Shown: piece after piece, positions 11,001 to 19,804 of the stretch
Layout: each line of letters opens with the position of its first letter
Numbering within the stretch: the stretch's first letter is position 1
DNA from: Symbiodinium natans
Taxonomy: Eukaryota; Sar; Dinophyceae; Suessiales; Symbiodiniaceae
Direction: 5' to 3'
Length of the DNA stretch: 64,000 nt
Assembly: GCA_905221605.1 (NCBI GenBank)
Contig: CAJNDS010002435.1
Coordinates: forward strand, 472,001-536,000
Notes under the pieces: generated by a model
Told to the model about the DNA's origin: nothing
Seen by the model: the letters and a program-made list of their open reading frames with translations, nothing else
The model's database searches: none
Made by a program: the position numbers and the translations under genes

Positions 11001-14000
11001 CGGGGAAGGTGTCGCAATGGTGATGAGTGTTCCTATGAGCATCGTCGTTATGGTGAAGGTTGGCCAGGAGGAGGGTCAACTGATCCAAAGAATAGCCAAG
11101 AAGCTGATGATGAGGATGGGAACATCGGTGACCCTCCCACAGAGGAAGGTACAGTGGATGAGGCACAGCAGGAGCGGGAGGATTTAGCCTTCCGGGCCAA
11201 GTACAATTTTGGCAAAGGTGCATCAAAGGGTGAGCCTACGTCAGGTGAGCCAAAAGGTCGGCTGTGTCTGTATTACAATCAAGGTGGTTGTAAATATGGG
11301 ACTGCATGCAGGTACCTTCACAACGATGACATAGCATTGGAAGGGACTTGGGAGCCCGGCAAATCTTGGGACAATGCTTCCAGGAAGTCACTAAGGGACG
11401 CAGGGTTCCACAATTGCTGTTTCGATTATTACCTCCGAGGACGTTGCCGGAAAGGGTTAAATTTCTGCAAGTACTCCCATGACGAGATGTCAGAGGAGCG
11501 GTTGTCGCTCCTGAAACACTTGGTACAGGTGGCCAATCAGGTCCGGTTTGAAAAAGAGAGAGGATGGGAGATTACGGATAGAAGCACATTTCAGCCACCT
11601 GCAAGTGGGGGAGCTGAATCTTCCTCATCCTCGGCACCGAAAGCACTGCAAATGACCAATGTGTCACAAAAGGATGGTGAAAAAGGTACTCTGGATGAAG
11701 CAGAAGCTGATGAACAAAAGAATTCCGTGGCTGCATCCACTGGTACTCAGCTTCAAAATCCGGAGGAGCCAATTGAAAATTGGATGGCTCGCAACGCACA
11801 CCTGTGGGTGTATACCCCTCATGTAAGTGAGGTGATGATTACGCTTGGTGTGACCAATGTGTCGGACTTGCAAGAGTTCATCTTTGTGGAAGATTTGGTT
11901 GACAAGGGGATCAACAAAGTGACCGCATGCAAAATTCTGCAATTGGTGGGTGATGTCCGATATCGACCGGGAGGACCGGAAAAGGCAGTTCCTTCTGATG
12001 CATCTGTACGGGTACAACAATCTTCTGGGAACAAAGGGACTGGAAGAGCGGCGGCGCGAACCCTCACTCAGGTGCGTGAAGCTGAAGACTCCGGTGCAAA
12101 AACTATGCCGAGAGGCTCCTATCGGGAGCTTTTTGATAAGGTCAGGTACCGTGATGGTTGGACGCTTGCGCAGAGGTCTCCGTTGTGTGTACAGAAGCTG
12201 CGGTTGGTGGGAGTTGGAATGCCGCCGGTGAATCCACCAACAAAAAAGTATCGGTCAAGATCAAACCCTGTGAGAAGGGGAAGGCCCTTGCTGGACAAAA
12301 AACAGGTGCGACAGGTGCCACGCTCTCGGTCACAACGACGAGTGCAACCGGCGGAAGTGGTGGAAAAGCCGAAGCCACTGGAACTGAAGCCTCGTGGTGG
12401 GTTGTCGTATCGGTTCAGCAGAGCGTGGGCAGATGTGGTGGATGATGATGAACAGGCGGAGGCTTTGGTCTCGTATGCCGCTTCCTCAAGCGATTCAAGC
12501 GAAGAGGAGACCAATGCCGTACAACGCCTGAAGGAAATCTTTTTGCAAGAAAGGGATTCAAAGAGAACTGCGAATCGTGGCAATGTTCCGCAAAGTGGTT
12601 CTTCAGGCTCCAATGACGGGCCGAAAAAATCGGTTCACCTTGGCGAAGGGCGCGACAAAGCGTCGCGGGGGGAGACCCGCCAAGAAGTGACTTCACAAGT
12701 TTTTTCGCTACCACAACCTTCTCGTCGAGCTGAACGGTCTCAAAAAAGAGCAAGGGATGGTTCAGTTATGGTTGGTTCGCTGGCGGTGGGCTCCACGGAT
12801 GAGGTTTTACCTGGGCAAGATGTTGCTGGACGGGTGAATGTCTCTGAAAGCGCTCAAGTTCTTCCTGGGCAAGAAGTGGCTGGACAGGAGACGGCGCCGG
12901 AAGGAGCAGTACAGATTTCTGGCGAGGAGACTGACCAAAAAGAAGGAGAAGGTGGGAGCAATGACCTCCGTGGTGATGATGCGAAGATGTTGGATGGTGG
13001 TCCGGTGAGGAGTGACCTTCAGCAATTGCTGGTTAAAGGCCTTCTGACTCGGATTTATTGGAAGGTTGCAGTTGGCAAGTTGCCGGTGGGGCAAAGAGAC
13101 TGCCAAAAAGGGTCCAATAAGATGGATCGAAATTTGGTTATTAGCATGTCATCCGAGGGTGCAAGCGAACAGGATGAGAACCTGGCACTGGAGGACGATG
13201 CTGATCAGTCAATGGGTGACGGTGCGATGGTTGTTCTGGTGTATGATCCAAGGACGCTGATTCAGTCGCCAACAACTGATTGGGTTATGCGTCGCGGTCT
13301 TACCGATCGTTCCGTCTGGCCAGCAATGGCGTACATGGCACAGAGGATATGTGCTGAAATGGTTCAAGTGGATGAAATGAATGCCCAGCTAGGGACTGGA
13401 GCACTCCTTTTTCAAAGGAGAGATCAAGGACATTATACTGACCTGCATCATTCGTTCCATGAAAACCCGTGCTTGCCGGCGGTGGGGAATTATCCTCTTT
13501 CAGTGATGGGTGCTTTGTTGTCTCCTGGTCTGGAAGGGGAATTCAAGAACACTGACAAGTTTGGAACTGCTATGGAGGCAATTGCCTACGATTGGAGCCG
13601 CAGTCCAGGCATGGAAGTTCATATTGAACTTATGGCGAGGGTAGCCAAAATGGTTCACCCATTCCTGAATCTGGGAGCCCAAGGGTCGGTGATGATTTCG
13701 GAATTTCTCTGGCAGCGCGGGAGGGCTCGGTTGATGGAGTTCCTTCAAGCGGCGACTTGTGCGGACCAATTGGAGGCTCTCTGGAGAAGGATGGACGACG
13801 ATGCTGATGAAGAGGTGGATCCTTCGACAGCGGTGCTGGAAGTTCTTGGATCAGAGGGTGCGGTGCTTGATCAAGGGAACAATGAATCCCTTATTCCCAT
13901 TGAAGATGCTGGAGGTGAGACAAGTGGTGACACTGGAGGGGATGGCAAAGCGCCAGAAGTTTCTCCGGAAGAGGAGACATCCAGTGGGTCATCAAGACTG

Positions 14001-15227
14001 GCGGACACAAGGATTTTCTTGTGGTCAGTGTACTCCCGCGTGGCTTCGAATTTCTCTATGCAGGACCGCACTACTGGTAAGATCTTTGACAGCACAAAAG
14101 GGTATCCTGGTGAAGGACCAAACAATGATGACAATCCTTCCTCTAAGGGGAACTTACCCTGGATCTCAGAAGACTACCTCGACGAAGTGGTGTCAAAAAA
14201 GATGGAAAGGTCTTCAGATATGGATGGGTTTGTTCCGGGAAGTGAGGGACCATTGGAAAAGGTAGAGGTGGAGAATGTTACTGCCTCTAAAATTCTTATG
14301 GCTCTTTGGAAGAAGGGACATAGAGTTGGTTATAGGAGGTTGTGTCGTTTGAACGCATCTGGATGCAAGGTTGGAGCAATGAAACGTCCAATCAAAAGGG
14401 TGCAGAAGATTGGCACTAGAAAGGCCTTCATGAAGATGTTCAATGTTTTTGGATCGTCTCAGCATGGCTCAGGAGTTGGCGGAAAACCGATCATGAAGGT
14501 GGTAGGACCAAGGCCAGGTTTTCCAGCTGTACTCCAAGCACCAAATACTGATAGCACGTCGGGTGAAGGGAGCAGTCCCCAGGTACATGGCAATGTTCAT
14601 GTAGAGCACAATCGCCCTATGGACCGGTATGAGGCAGAGCGCTTGGAGAAGAGAAAGAAGGGTTTCTGCTATTGGTTCGGCAGGGGGAAAGATCGCTGCA
14701 AATTCGGTGACGACTGCAAATTCATCCATTCCGAAGATGATGTGGTGCTACATTCATATTGGTGCAAATACTATGTGGCAGGGAGAGAATGTTTCGCTGG
14801 AAAGGATTGTGAGTTCTCGCATGATGCAACTGGTGTGAGGTGCGTCCAGTTTGCTCGGTCTGGGAAGTGTCGATTTGGTGACAGGTGTGTCTTCGAGCAT
14901 GGTGTTCCGTTGGAAAAACAGAGGCCAAGGTCTCCAAGGACGCCCCCAAGGGATGGTCCAAGGAGAAAGTCTGGTGCAAATGGTGGAGAAAAGGAGATCT
15001 CTCCTGAACAGTTCGATGATGATGAGGAGGATTTTATGGTTTATGACGAAGAGACCAAGATGACGGAACTGTTGATGGAGGCGATTTCATTTCTCTCCGG
15101 TGGCAAGCCAGATTTGGCTCGGGCAGAGGCGGACCCATTGTTCAAACTCCTGAAGTTCACTGGAGATGCTGACCAAAAGGATCAAGTATGGGTTGCTGGA
15201 ACTTCTCGAAGTAGTGAAGTCGTATGA
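8070..15227 (+). CDS. Giant CCCH zinc-finger protein with WW-like and S1-like domains, inside an LTR element
   Basis: A 2385-residue ORF from the first ATG (8070); the frame is open a little further upstream to a GTG at 8037, but no earlier ATG exists. From the N terminus it shows an acidic disordered region, a WW-like segment at about residues 218-250 (TWEWHLHEDGRQYYY ... W), a long Glu/Asp-rich stretch, and an S1/OB-like segment at about 668-728 (GYGAFLDHGDLNVLIP). Three CCCH fingers follow at about 969-994, 1064-1087 and 1114-1140, then a SAM-like helical segment near 1232-1290. Three more CCCH fingers lie at about 2197-2279. CCCH fingers and S1/OB folds usually bind RNA and WW domains bind proline-rich partners, so an RNA-binding role is likely. 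It could be a highly derived Gag or a captured host RNA-processing gene; no pol domain is present. Confidence 0.8.
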   Translation: MPSPKRWLQLASDGGQDGGAGNGAAESLGERSVLEEVIPGAEEHLEEALVAESPNVGMNPNRDMVSNAEAEGRAVSVSPKPGEKRNWDATGGIDREMEVTVLRVLHKHGYQPSSSTSGRMVDQESQTDLIGEVLQAARRPLNKIKRGPSSSSQGGGSGHEQKGADSFEAAPAAGYAMGEEEILQMEAERLRQLSEEEDEMRQVSERDGFQKDEHLIKACDGTTWEWHLHEDGRQYYYCLDTQESKWTLPVVGEKMKSDEVVGSPSGNELEMEAALDSSSSTPKTESTRAFQGSVNSLGEKDFSSTIRDSGPRAGGDAPTSGSPDEEEIPGNRTDIAGAQHLDREGMGALSEGVAAVESVGPEEKIPNVEIGTVSAAEDRVVDVVPVVRECGPGDLEDGGKRSCVATEEVSSFGAKVPAIQREKEASGIAGDTEDLKNEAWSANDARVDAPDITWSAKEARVEVHMALRSTGDCNNGAQVSAAADDGGSQVDALVQPEVSSEERNDKGYTGANEAAVVNDGGNSPLEAMEPKDPAVEESVPAVDDRLNCPAVEEDLPAAEGVTKDSNDGSTPMKGEVLPSGSSPEVDTERITADEAKPLAEKKRGPEVQEHKKDELVGLVEQDEQCDSKVKTKDAPGADDTEVVSEEHAKKVPRAGALESPGTHCYQEGDEIIGLVRCINGYGAFLDHGDLNVLIPAEGNNTCHFRFGDTVNGTVKLVEDDGTIILDTFLVLEEDGEDSSSTLRKWKPSGWSTWWTNPWYVGQWYRDSNGQWDWNQEEEQSDEERVVQELSSEEREERQLYGEKIYKALLENGNEEEAYVGKITGMLLGRPMEDLQECVADQAFLNAEARRAYGILQNSGWKPDGTESTGLGELTTFSRKQYHNALFELACKKRRFSRPVVGEAVATVLNQGEDEFWNALWLDTKLFLQELDGAVQSMSKRENKPMEAYMDPDQYKKAYMTPKTVLSPGYSKLCKFFNRGRCRNGDECSYEHRRYGEGWPGGGSTDPKNSQEADDEDGNIGDPPTEEGTVDEAQQEREDLAFRAKYNFGKGASKGEPTSGEPKGRLCLYYNQGGCKYGTACRYLHNDDIALEGTWEPGKSWDNASRKSLRDAGFHNCCFDYYLRGRCRKGLNFCKYSHDEMSEERLSLLKHLVQVANQVRFEKERGWEITDRSTFQPPASGGAESSSSSAPKALQMTNVSQKDGEKGTLDEAEADEQKNSVAASTGTQLQNPEEPIENWMARNAHLWVYTPHVSEVMITLGVTNVSDLQEFIFVEDLVDKGINKVTACKILQLVGDVRYRPGGPEKAVPSDASVRVQQSSGNKGTGRAAARTLTQVREAEDSGAKTMPRGSYRELFDKVRYRDGWTLAQRSPLCVQKLRLVGVGMPPVNPPTKKYRSRSNPVRRGRPLLDKKQVRQVPRSRSQRRVQPAEVVEKPKPLELKPRGGLSYRFSRAWADVVDDDEQAEALVSYAASSSDSSEEETNAVQRLKEIFLQERDSKRTANRGNVPQSGSSGSNDGPKKSVHLGEGRDKASRGETRQEVTSQVFSLPQPSRRAERSQKRARDGSVMVGSLAVGSTDEVLPGQDVAGRVNVSESAQVLPGQEVAGQETAPEGAVQISGEETDQKEGEGGSNDLRGDDAKMLDGGPVRSDLQQLLVKGLLTRIYWKVAVGKLPVGQRDCQKGSNKMDRNLVISMSSEGASEQDENLALEDDADQSMGDGAMVVLVYDPRTLIQSPTTDWVMRRGLTDRSVWPAMAYMAQRICAEMVQVDEMNAQLGTGALLFQRRDQGHYTDLHHSFHENPCLPAVGNYPLSVMGALLSPGLEGEFKNTDKFGTAMEAIAYDWSRSPGMEVHIELMARVAKMVHPFLNLGAQGSVMISEFLWQRGRARLMEFLQAATCADQLEALWRRMDDDADEEVDPSTAVLEVLGSEGAVLDQGNNESLIPIEDAGGETSGDTGGDGKAPEVSPEEETSSGSSRLADTRIFLWSVYSRVASNFSMQDRTTGKIFDSTKGYPGEGPNNDDNPSSKGNLPWISEDYLDEVVSKKMERSSDMDGFVPGSEGPLEKVEVENVTASKILMALWKKGHRVGYRRLCRLNASGCKVGAMKRPIKRVQKIGTRKAFMKMFNVFGSSQHGSGVGGKPIMKVVGPRPGFPAVLQAPNTDSTSGEGSSPQVHGNVHVEHNRPMDRYEAERLEKRKKGFCYWFGRGKDRCKFGDDCKFIHSEDDVVLHSYWCKYYVAGRECFAGKDCEFSHDATGVRCVQFARSGKCRFGDRCVFEHGVPLEKQRPRSPRTPPRDGPRRKSGANGGEKEISPEQFDDDEEDFMVYDEETKMTELLMEAISFLSGGKPDLARAEADPLFKLLKFTGDADQKDQVWVAGTSRSSEVV

Positions 15228-15879
15228 GGTTTCGCTCGCGGAGGTGGAAGAATGGGTCAATGACCTGAGGATATGGTATGAGCGAGCCAATTTGGGAGAG
15301 GAAAAGGATCCCAAAAGAGGTAAAAAGAGATCCCTAGAAAGGGAGTCCAGCAAGGATATTCCTGCCGAAACAGGAGTGGTTGAGACTTCGGAGACGGAGG
15401 TTGCCGTTGAAGAAGAGAAGAAAAAGGTAAAAAAGAAGAGGAAAGCTGCAGCTATTGAAGATCCTTACACTCTCATGGTTCCAAAGCCGAAGAAGATGCC
15501 GACGATCATTGAGAAGGGTGGATCAACATCCAATGTGGTGGCTTCTGCAGTGGAAAAATCCTCGAAGACGCGCACAAAGTCAAATGTCGGTGGAAAGACA
15601 AAGAAGAGGGAGAAAAGTCAGAGTCTCAAAAAAGAAGAGGTGGTAATGGTTCAAGATCCTGAAGAAAAGGATCGTCCATCTGATGCGGATGCACCAGGGC
15701 CTGCCACTGCGAATGAAGAGCTGGGTCAATCTTGCCAGGCGATTGAGGACGCAAAGAGGGAAGGATTGGTATCCTCAATTCAAAGGGGCGTACAGGATCC
15801 TGTTCTTACAGTTTCGGACCTGGAGTATATTCTGCTGCAACTCCACCTCAAGATTGCCAACAATCGGAAAAAGAAGTGA
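15166..15879 (+). CDS. Lysine-rich ORF overlapping the CCCH ORF in the +1 frame
   Basis: A 237-residue ORF starting at ATG 15166, overlapping the last 62 bp of the CCCH ORF in the +1 frame. It begins MLTKRIKYGLLELLEVVKSY, then becomes very basic, with NLS-like runs such as KKKVKKKRK and several KKR clusters, and ends KIANNRKKK. No known domain is recognised. Its N-terminal part looks like a folded helix. The overlap could be used by programmed +1 frameshifting, which is common in LTR elements, or by re-initiation. Alternatively it is the original C terminus of the large protein displaced by a single-base change. Confidence 0.55.
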   Translation: MLTKRIKYGLLELLEVVKSYEVSLAEVEEWVNDLRIWYERANLGEEKDPKRGKKRSLERESSKDIPAETGVVETSETEVAVEEEKKKVKKKRKAAAIEDPYTLMVPKPKKMPTIIEKGGSTSNVVASAVEKSSKTRTKSNVGGKTKKREKSQSLKKEEVVMVQDPEEKDRPSDADAPGPATANEELGQSCQAIEDAKREGLVSSIQRGVQDPVLTVSDLEYILLQLHLKIANNRKKK

Positions 15880-16220
15880 TTGGATGGTATGGATGAAGGG
15901 ATAGTTTTTCTCTTTCTGGAGACGGGTGCGCTGGAACAGCCAATGTGCTGACAATGTGGTGGTTACTATTAAGGGTATGGAAATCCCTGATAGTAGAAGT
16001 CAGTAGCTTTTCGCGTAGCGAAGACCACGGTTTGTGGTGAAGAAGGCCAAGGAGTCTTCAGTGATGAGAGGATCATGGTGAAAAAAGATTCTCTATGGGT
16101 AGTAGGTTAGCCAATGTGCTATAATTCCGTCCTGGAAGACGTTAAACCACAACTTGCATTTCAAGCAGCTGGCTGCTGCCTTAATGGCAGTTTTTGGCCA
16201 AAAGACCTGCATCTCCAATG
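15880..16220 (+). other. Non-coding tail of the LTR element
   Basis: About 340 bp between the last ORF and the purine tract. No long ORF, telomere repeat or family motif is visible. It probably forms the 3' untranslated part of the element transcript. Confidence 0.5.
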
Positions 16221-16249
16221 TGTCCTAGGAAATCCTAGGACAGGGGGAG
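16221..16249 (+). promoter_or_regulatory. Perfect palindrome plus polypurine tract
   Basis: TGTCCTAGGA-AA-TCCTAGGACA (16221-16242) is a perfect 10-bp inverted repeat with a 2-nt centre, followed at once by GGGGGAG up to the right LTR. The purine run is the expected plus-strand primer of reverse transcription. The adjoining hairpin may mark or protect that site. Confidence 0.65.
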
Positions 16250-16528
16250 TGCGGAGCTGCAATTGGTATTGTAGAAAGGAGTTAGTGTTGGAAGTTGAAA
16301 GGGTCAATGAACCCGTAAACTATGTTTGGCTCAAGGATGGCCAGCCCGTCCAAAGAAAAAAGTCCGTGTTTGGGAGTGAGGGTTGGGTTAGTGCCCCTCT
16401 ACTGGTGTAAGGGTGCCCCTTCCTTGTTGCTCTTATCCGTGTTCTTGGTTGTTTCTTGGTTCGATCTGGGAAATATAAGTTCAGGGCGATTAGGGGAGTT
16501 GATTTCCTTCCTTGGTTGTCCCCCCGTA
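16250..16528 (+). repeat. 3' LTR (279 bp)
   Basis: 278 of 279 bases match the left LTR. It is followed directly by the second copy of the CCCTA target duplication (16529-16533) and a CCCTAAA array. Confidence 0.9.
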
Positions 16529-16533
16529 CCCTA

Positions 16534-18480
16534 AACCCTAAACCCTAAACCCTAAACCCTAAACCCTAACCTCAAAACTCAGAACTCTCGAATGCTCAAG
16601 AACATGACTTCCCCAGGCCGCCGGACGTTGCGCGGCTGCCCTGATTGGCGCGAGGGCCTTCGAAAACTGGGTTCAGGGCTCAGAGTTTAGGGTTTAGGGC
16701 TTAGAGTTTAGGGTTTAGGGTTGAGGGTTTAGGGCTTAGGGTTTAGGGCTTAGGGTTTAGGGTTCAGGGTTTAGAGGCAAGTTAGGCGATAGGGTTTCGG
16801 GTTTCGGGATGTTCTCAGCCGTTTTTTGACGAGGGTTGTAGAGGCTTCAAGGTTTGCCGTTGAGGGTTCTTTGGCTCAGGGGGGTGGGGATTTTAGACTG
16901 CAGGGGCTTTGTGGGTTTGTGTATTTTGTTAGAGACAAAATCAGCTAGCTGTGCCTCAATTGTTTTTTTGGGGTGGTTGGGGGGCTTCGGGCTTGACGGC
17001 TTGTTACTGTCTTTTTTGTTTTTGCAATTTTGGGTTGTTTTTGTCCTTCTCCTTTTTGGCTTTGGGGCTCGGGGTGGGGCTCCCTTTGGGCCTGGGAGCT
17101 TCCTAGGCCCTAAACCCTGAACCCTGAGCCGTGAGCCCTACCCACAAACTTCTTGGGTTTAGGGTTTAGGGTTTAAGGTTTAGGGTTTAGGGTTTAGGGT
17201 TTAGGGTTTAGGGTTTAGGGTTTAGGGTTTTGGGCTTAGGGTATAAGGTGCAACCCACCAGTCCCTTTCAGCCCTGCTGGCACAACCTGCTGCTCGATCA
17301 CGAGGCGCTCGTTTCCTGAGTCAGGGCAGGATTCCGAGAAGAGATACAGAGTGCAAATGTGGGTTTAGGGTTTAAGGTTTAGGGTTTAGGGTTGAGGGTT
17401 TAGGGTTTAGAGTTTAGAGTTTAAGAATCGTAAAGTAGGTGCTGGATAAGTGCTATAAAACATTCGAGGATCTGCAACATAGATCCCCTTCTATGGCCAT
17501 GGCGGCCATGGAACTCATGATAACCCCCAGGCTGGGCAATCTGCCAGAAACCCCTTACCCTGACAACTCTCACGACTTGGGACCTGAAACATAAGTCGGC
17601 CAGAGTGGGGTTTCAACCACACATGGGGCCCTTGTGCTCTTACAGATACCGGAAAAGGGAACCCGAACTCAGGCAACCTACCGTATGCGTGGCCCCTGAG
17701 GGGGTTTGCCTGAGTTGTGGTCCTCTTTTTTGTTTGGGGGGGGGGGGGGGGGGAGGGGGGGGTTCCGATGATGATACGGGGCCGGATAGCCCTGGAATCC
17801 AATATCCCGTGCTTCAAGCGTCGCCAAACAAATTAACCGCTGTATTCGATTAAGGTTTAGGAACCATCTGCATCCAGGCAGCGCTTTGTGAGGCGCTCGG
17901 TGCGAGCGCCCTCCTGGGGTTCCCATATGCAGCTTCAGGCTTCGGGTCCCTCAGACGCTCAACCCTACAAACCCCACAAACCCTAAACCTTCTCTTGGGG
18001 CTTTGGGAATGTGGGGTTCAGGGGGCTTTGGGGACTTGGGGCTGTTGGTTTTGGGCCTGTCAGAAGAAAGCCGTGCTCCCCTTGGCCTGGAGAACTACCA
18101 GAGGCCGATTCAGGCTTTGAAGTGCCTTTTTTCGGGTGAGAGCGCCTGCTTAGACCGAAAGTTTGTGGCGCGGCTTCAACCGGGAAGGGGGGTCCACATG
18201 TGTGGACCGAGGCCGCGGGCTTCGGTATCTGCTGTTGCGAACTTCCCATACACCACCCCCCGAAGATGCACAGGGTTCTCCACAAAACCCTAAACCCCTA
18301 AGCCCCCTAAACCCCCTCAACCCCCTAAACCCTCTAACCCCCCTAAACCCCCTAAACCCCCTAAACCCCCTAAACCCCCTAAACCCCCTAAACCCCCTAA
18401 ACCCCCTAAACCCCCTAAACCCCCTAAACCCTAAACCCCTAAACCTAGCAGCCCGACCCTGAACCCTGAGGGCCCCCCCC
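16534..18480. repeat. Telomere-repeat mosaic between LTR element and coiled-coil exons
   Basis: Arrays at about 16534-16568, 16690-16770, 17154-17240 and 17360-17420 alternate with unique DNA. The island at about 17600-17665 contains a minus-strand stretch with tRNA-like T-arm sequence (GTGGTTGAAACCCCAC). A 25-bp G run lies at about 17737-17762. I see no confident gene. A possible minus-strand exon (EGARTERLTKRCLDAD, near 17885-17935) has CCCCAG before it and GTTCCT after it. Confidence 0.7.
18301..18425. repeat. Tandem CCCCCTAAA repeat
   Basis: A 9-bp derivative of the telomere unit repeated about 12 times. It accounts for an artefactual Gly-Phe-Arg-rich reading frame on the minus strand. 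It is internally homogeneous, so it was amplified locally. Confidence 0.95.
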
Positions 18481-18484
18481 TTGC

Positions 18485-18524
18485 CTTGCTTTGCTGCTGA
18501 TGCAGCCTCTCGAAGAACAAGGCC
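18485..18524 (-). CDS. Candidate exon 12 of the split coiled-coil gene
   Basis: 40 nt on the minus strand between TGCAAG and a GC-type donor (GCAAGG), reading GLVLREAASAAKQ in the phase left by the previous exon. A second frame is also open here, so the assignment is weaker than for its upstream partners. Confidence 0.35.
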
Positions 18525-18548
18525 CTTGCAGTGGCAGCCTGCATCCGT

Positions 18549-18700
18549 CAGGGGGTAGTAGGGGGTAGTAGGGGGTAGTAGGGGGCAGTAGGGGGTAGTA
18601 GGGGGTAGTAGGGGGTAGTAGGGGGTAGTAGGGGGTAGTAGGGGGTAGTAGGGGGTAGTAGGGGGTAGTAGGGGGTAGTAGGGGGTAGTAGTGGTAGTAG
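18549..18700. repeat. Minisatellite GGGGGTAGTA, about 15 copies
   Basis: A 10-bp unit repeated with one GGGGGCAGTA variant (about 18579-18588) and a short divergent right end. It is unrelated in sequence to the telomere repeat and lies between exon candidates. Confidence 0.95.
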
Positions 18701-19475
18701 GGGGGCAGGAAGGAGGATGGCATCTTGCAGTCAACTAGGGCCGGTGTTCCGGGGCGGAAGCGGGGGGAGCTTCTATGAGGACCATCTAGGGTCATTATCG
18801 GGATCCACTCCTCCACCCCCTTACGCATCAGAAAGCTAAGCCGTTTGGATCCCAAAAGCACTGAAAATCCTGCGAAAGGGCACTCAAACCCCCAAAGCCC
18901 CTCATTCATACCTACGAGCTCAAACCCGCCTTCCAACCTTGGATTCCTGGACACCAAACCAACCTTCCAAGGGTGTTTGGTCCACATACCTTTAGGGTTT
19001 AGGGCCCTTTAGGGTTTAGGGTTCAGTGGTGGGGGGGGGGGGGGGGGACCCTACAGGGTTTAAGGTTTTTTTTTTTTGGAGCGGCGCCTCTTTACCACAT
19101 CAGCAGCACAGTCGGCATGTCCCAGAACCCACCAAGCAAAAGCAGAAAACAAGCCGCCACACAAACGCCAACAACCCGCAAAGGGGCAATAAGTCCACAT
19201 ACCTTCATACCACATACCTTCATACCCAGACCCCTGAAAGAAACTTCTCTTTGTAGATCCCTGTAAGGGTTCCTAAGAATGACCCAATAGTAGTATAGGG
19301 TACGATTTCCGGGCTTGACATTTTTTTATCCTCCCAGGGGTCTGGGACCCTAAGCCCTGAATCCTCAAGCCTTTGGCATCCAGGCCTGGTGACGAATGCC
19401 CCTCAACCCTCAAACCCCCTAAACCCTAAACCCTAAACCCTAAACCCTAAACCCTAAAACCCTAGCAGCACACAC

Positions 19476-19539
19476 ATCCCCGGCCTGCTCCTTGAGCTCT
19501 GCTTTTTCCTGGCGCTCGCGTTCCATCTCCGCTTCCTTC
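19476..19539 (-). CDS. Exon 11 of a split coiled-coil gene
   Basis: 64 nt on the minus strand with acceptor ACGGCCAG and donor GTGTGT. It encodes KEAEMERERQEKAELKEQAG, a near-ideal charged coiled coil. With the CCAG acceptor it continues the phase of the exon at 20584-20643; a nearer-upstream TGAG would not. Confidence 0.5.
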
Positions 19540-19563
19540 CTGGCCGTGGCGACTCAGAATAAC

Positions 19564-19804
19564 TACTACAAAGCACATGAAGTAGGGGTTTAGGGTTTAG
19601 GGTTTAGGGTTTAGGGTTCATATGTCTTGTACCCCCAAAAGGATACAGCTGTCCAGTACCGAGGAAAACTAAAGGTTAACCTTTGAGATTAGAAGGAGAT
19701 TACATTACCCCAAGAAGGTTAAAGGTTACCTACTCTACTACTAAGATAAGTACTACAAAGCACATGAAGTGGGGTAAATATTTCTTGTACCCCCGAAAGG
19801 ATAC
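19564..19804. repeat. Local duplication split by a telomere array
   Basis: ACTACAAAGCACATGAAGT...TCTTGTACCCCC(G/A)AAAGGATAC occurs uninterrupted at about 19749-19804. It also occurs at 19564-19646 with four TTTAGGG units between its halves. A third fragment (TACTACAAAGCACATGAG) follows at about 19951. The array therefore looks inserted into one copy. Confidence 0.7.

Larger units (their letters stand above)
7724..16528 (+). mobile_element. Non-autonomous LTR element carrying a CCCH zinc-finger gene
   Basis: An 8805-bp element bounded by two 279-bp direct repeats that differ at one base (T at 7779, C at 16305) and flanked by a 5-bp duplication CCCTA. Directly after the left LTR is GGTTATGAGCCC, a copia-like primer-binding site. 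Directly before the right LTR is a purine tract (GGGGGAG). The interior encodes a 2385-residue protein and an overlapping 237-residue ORF, but I find no aspartic protease, integrase or reverse-transcriptase motif in any frame. It therefore depends on another element for mobility. The near-identical LTRs and intact ORF imply a recent insertion. The orientation is opposite to all other genes here. Confidence 0.85.

Noticed and set aside
18301-18425. CRISPR-like array
   Set aside because: Units are 9 bp with no spacers; a simple tandem repeat.
18150-18734. Minus-strand frame with Gly-Phe-Arg and Tyr-Pro-Leu repeats
   Set aside because: It is generated by the CCCCCTAAA and GGGGGTAGTA tandem repeats; no independent coding signal.
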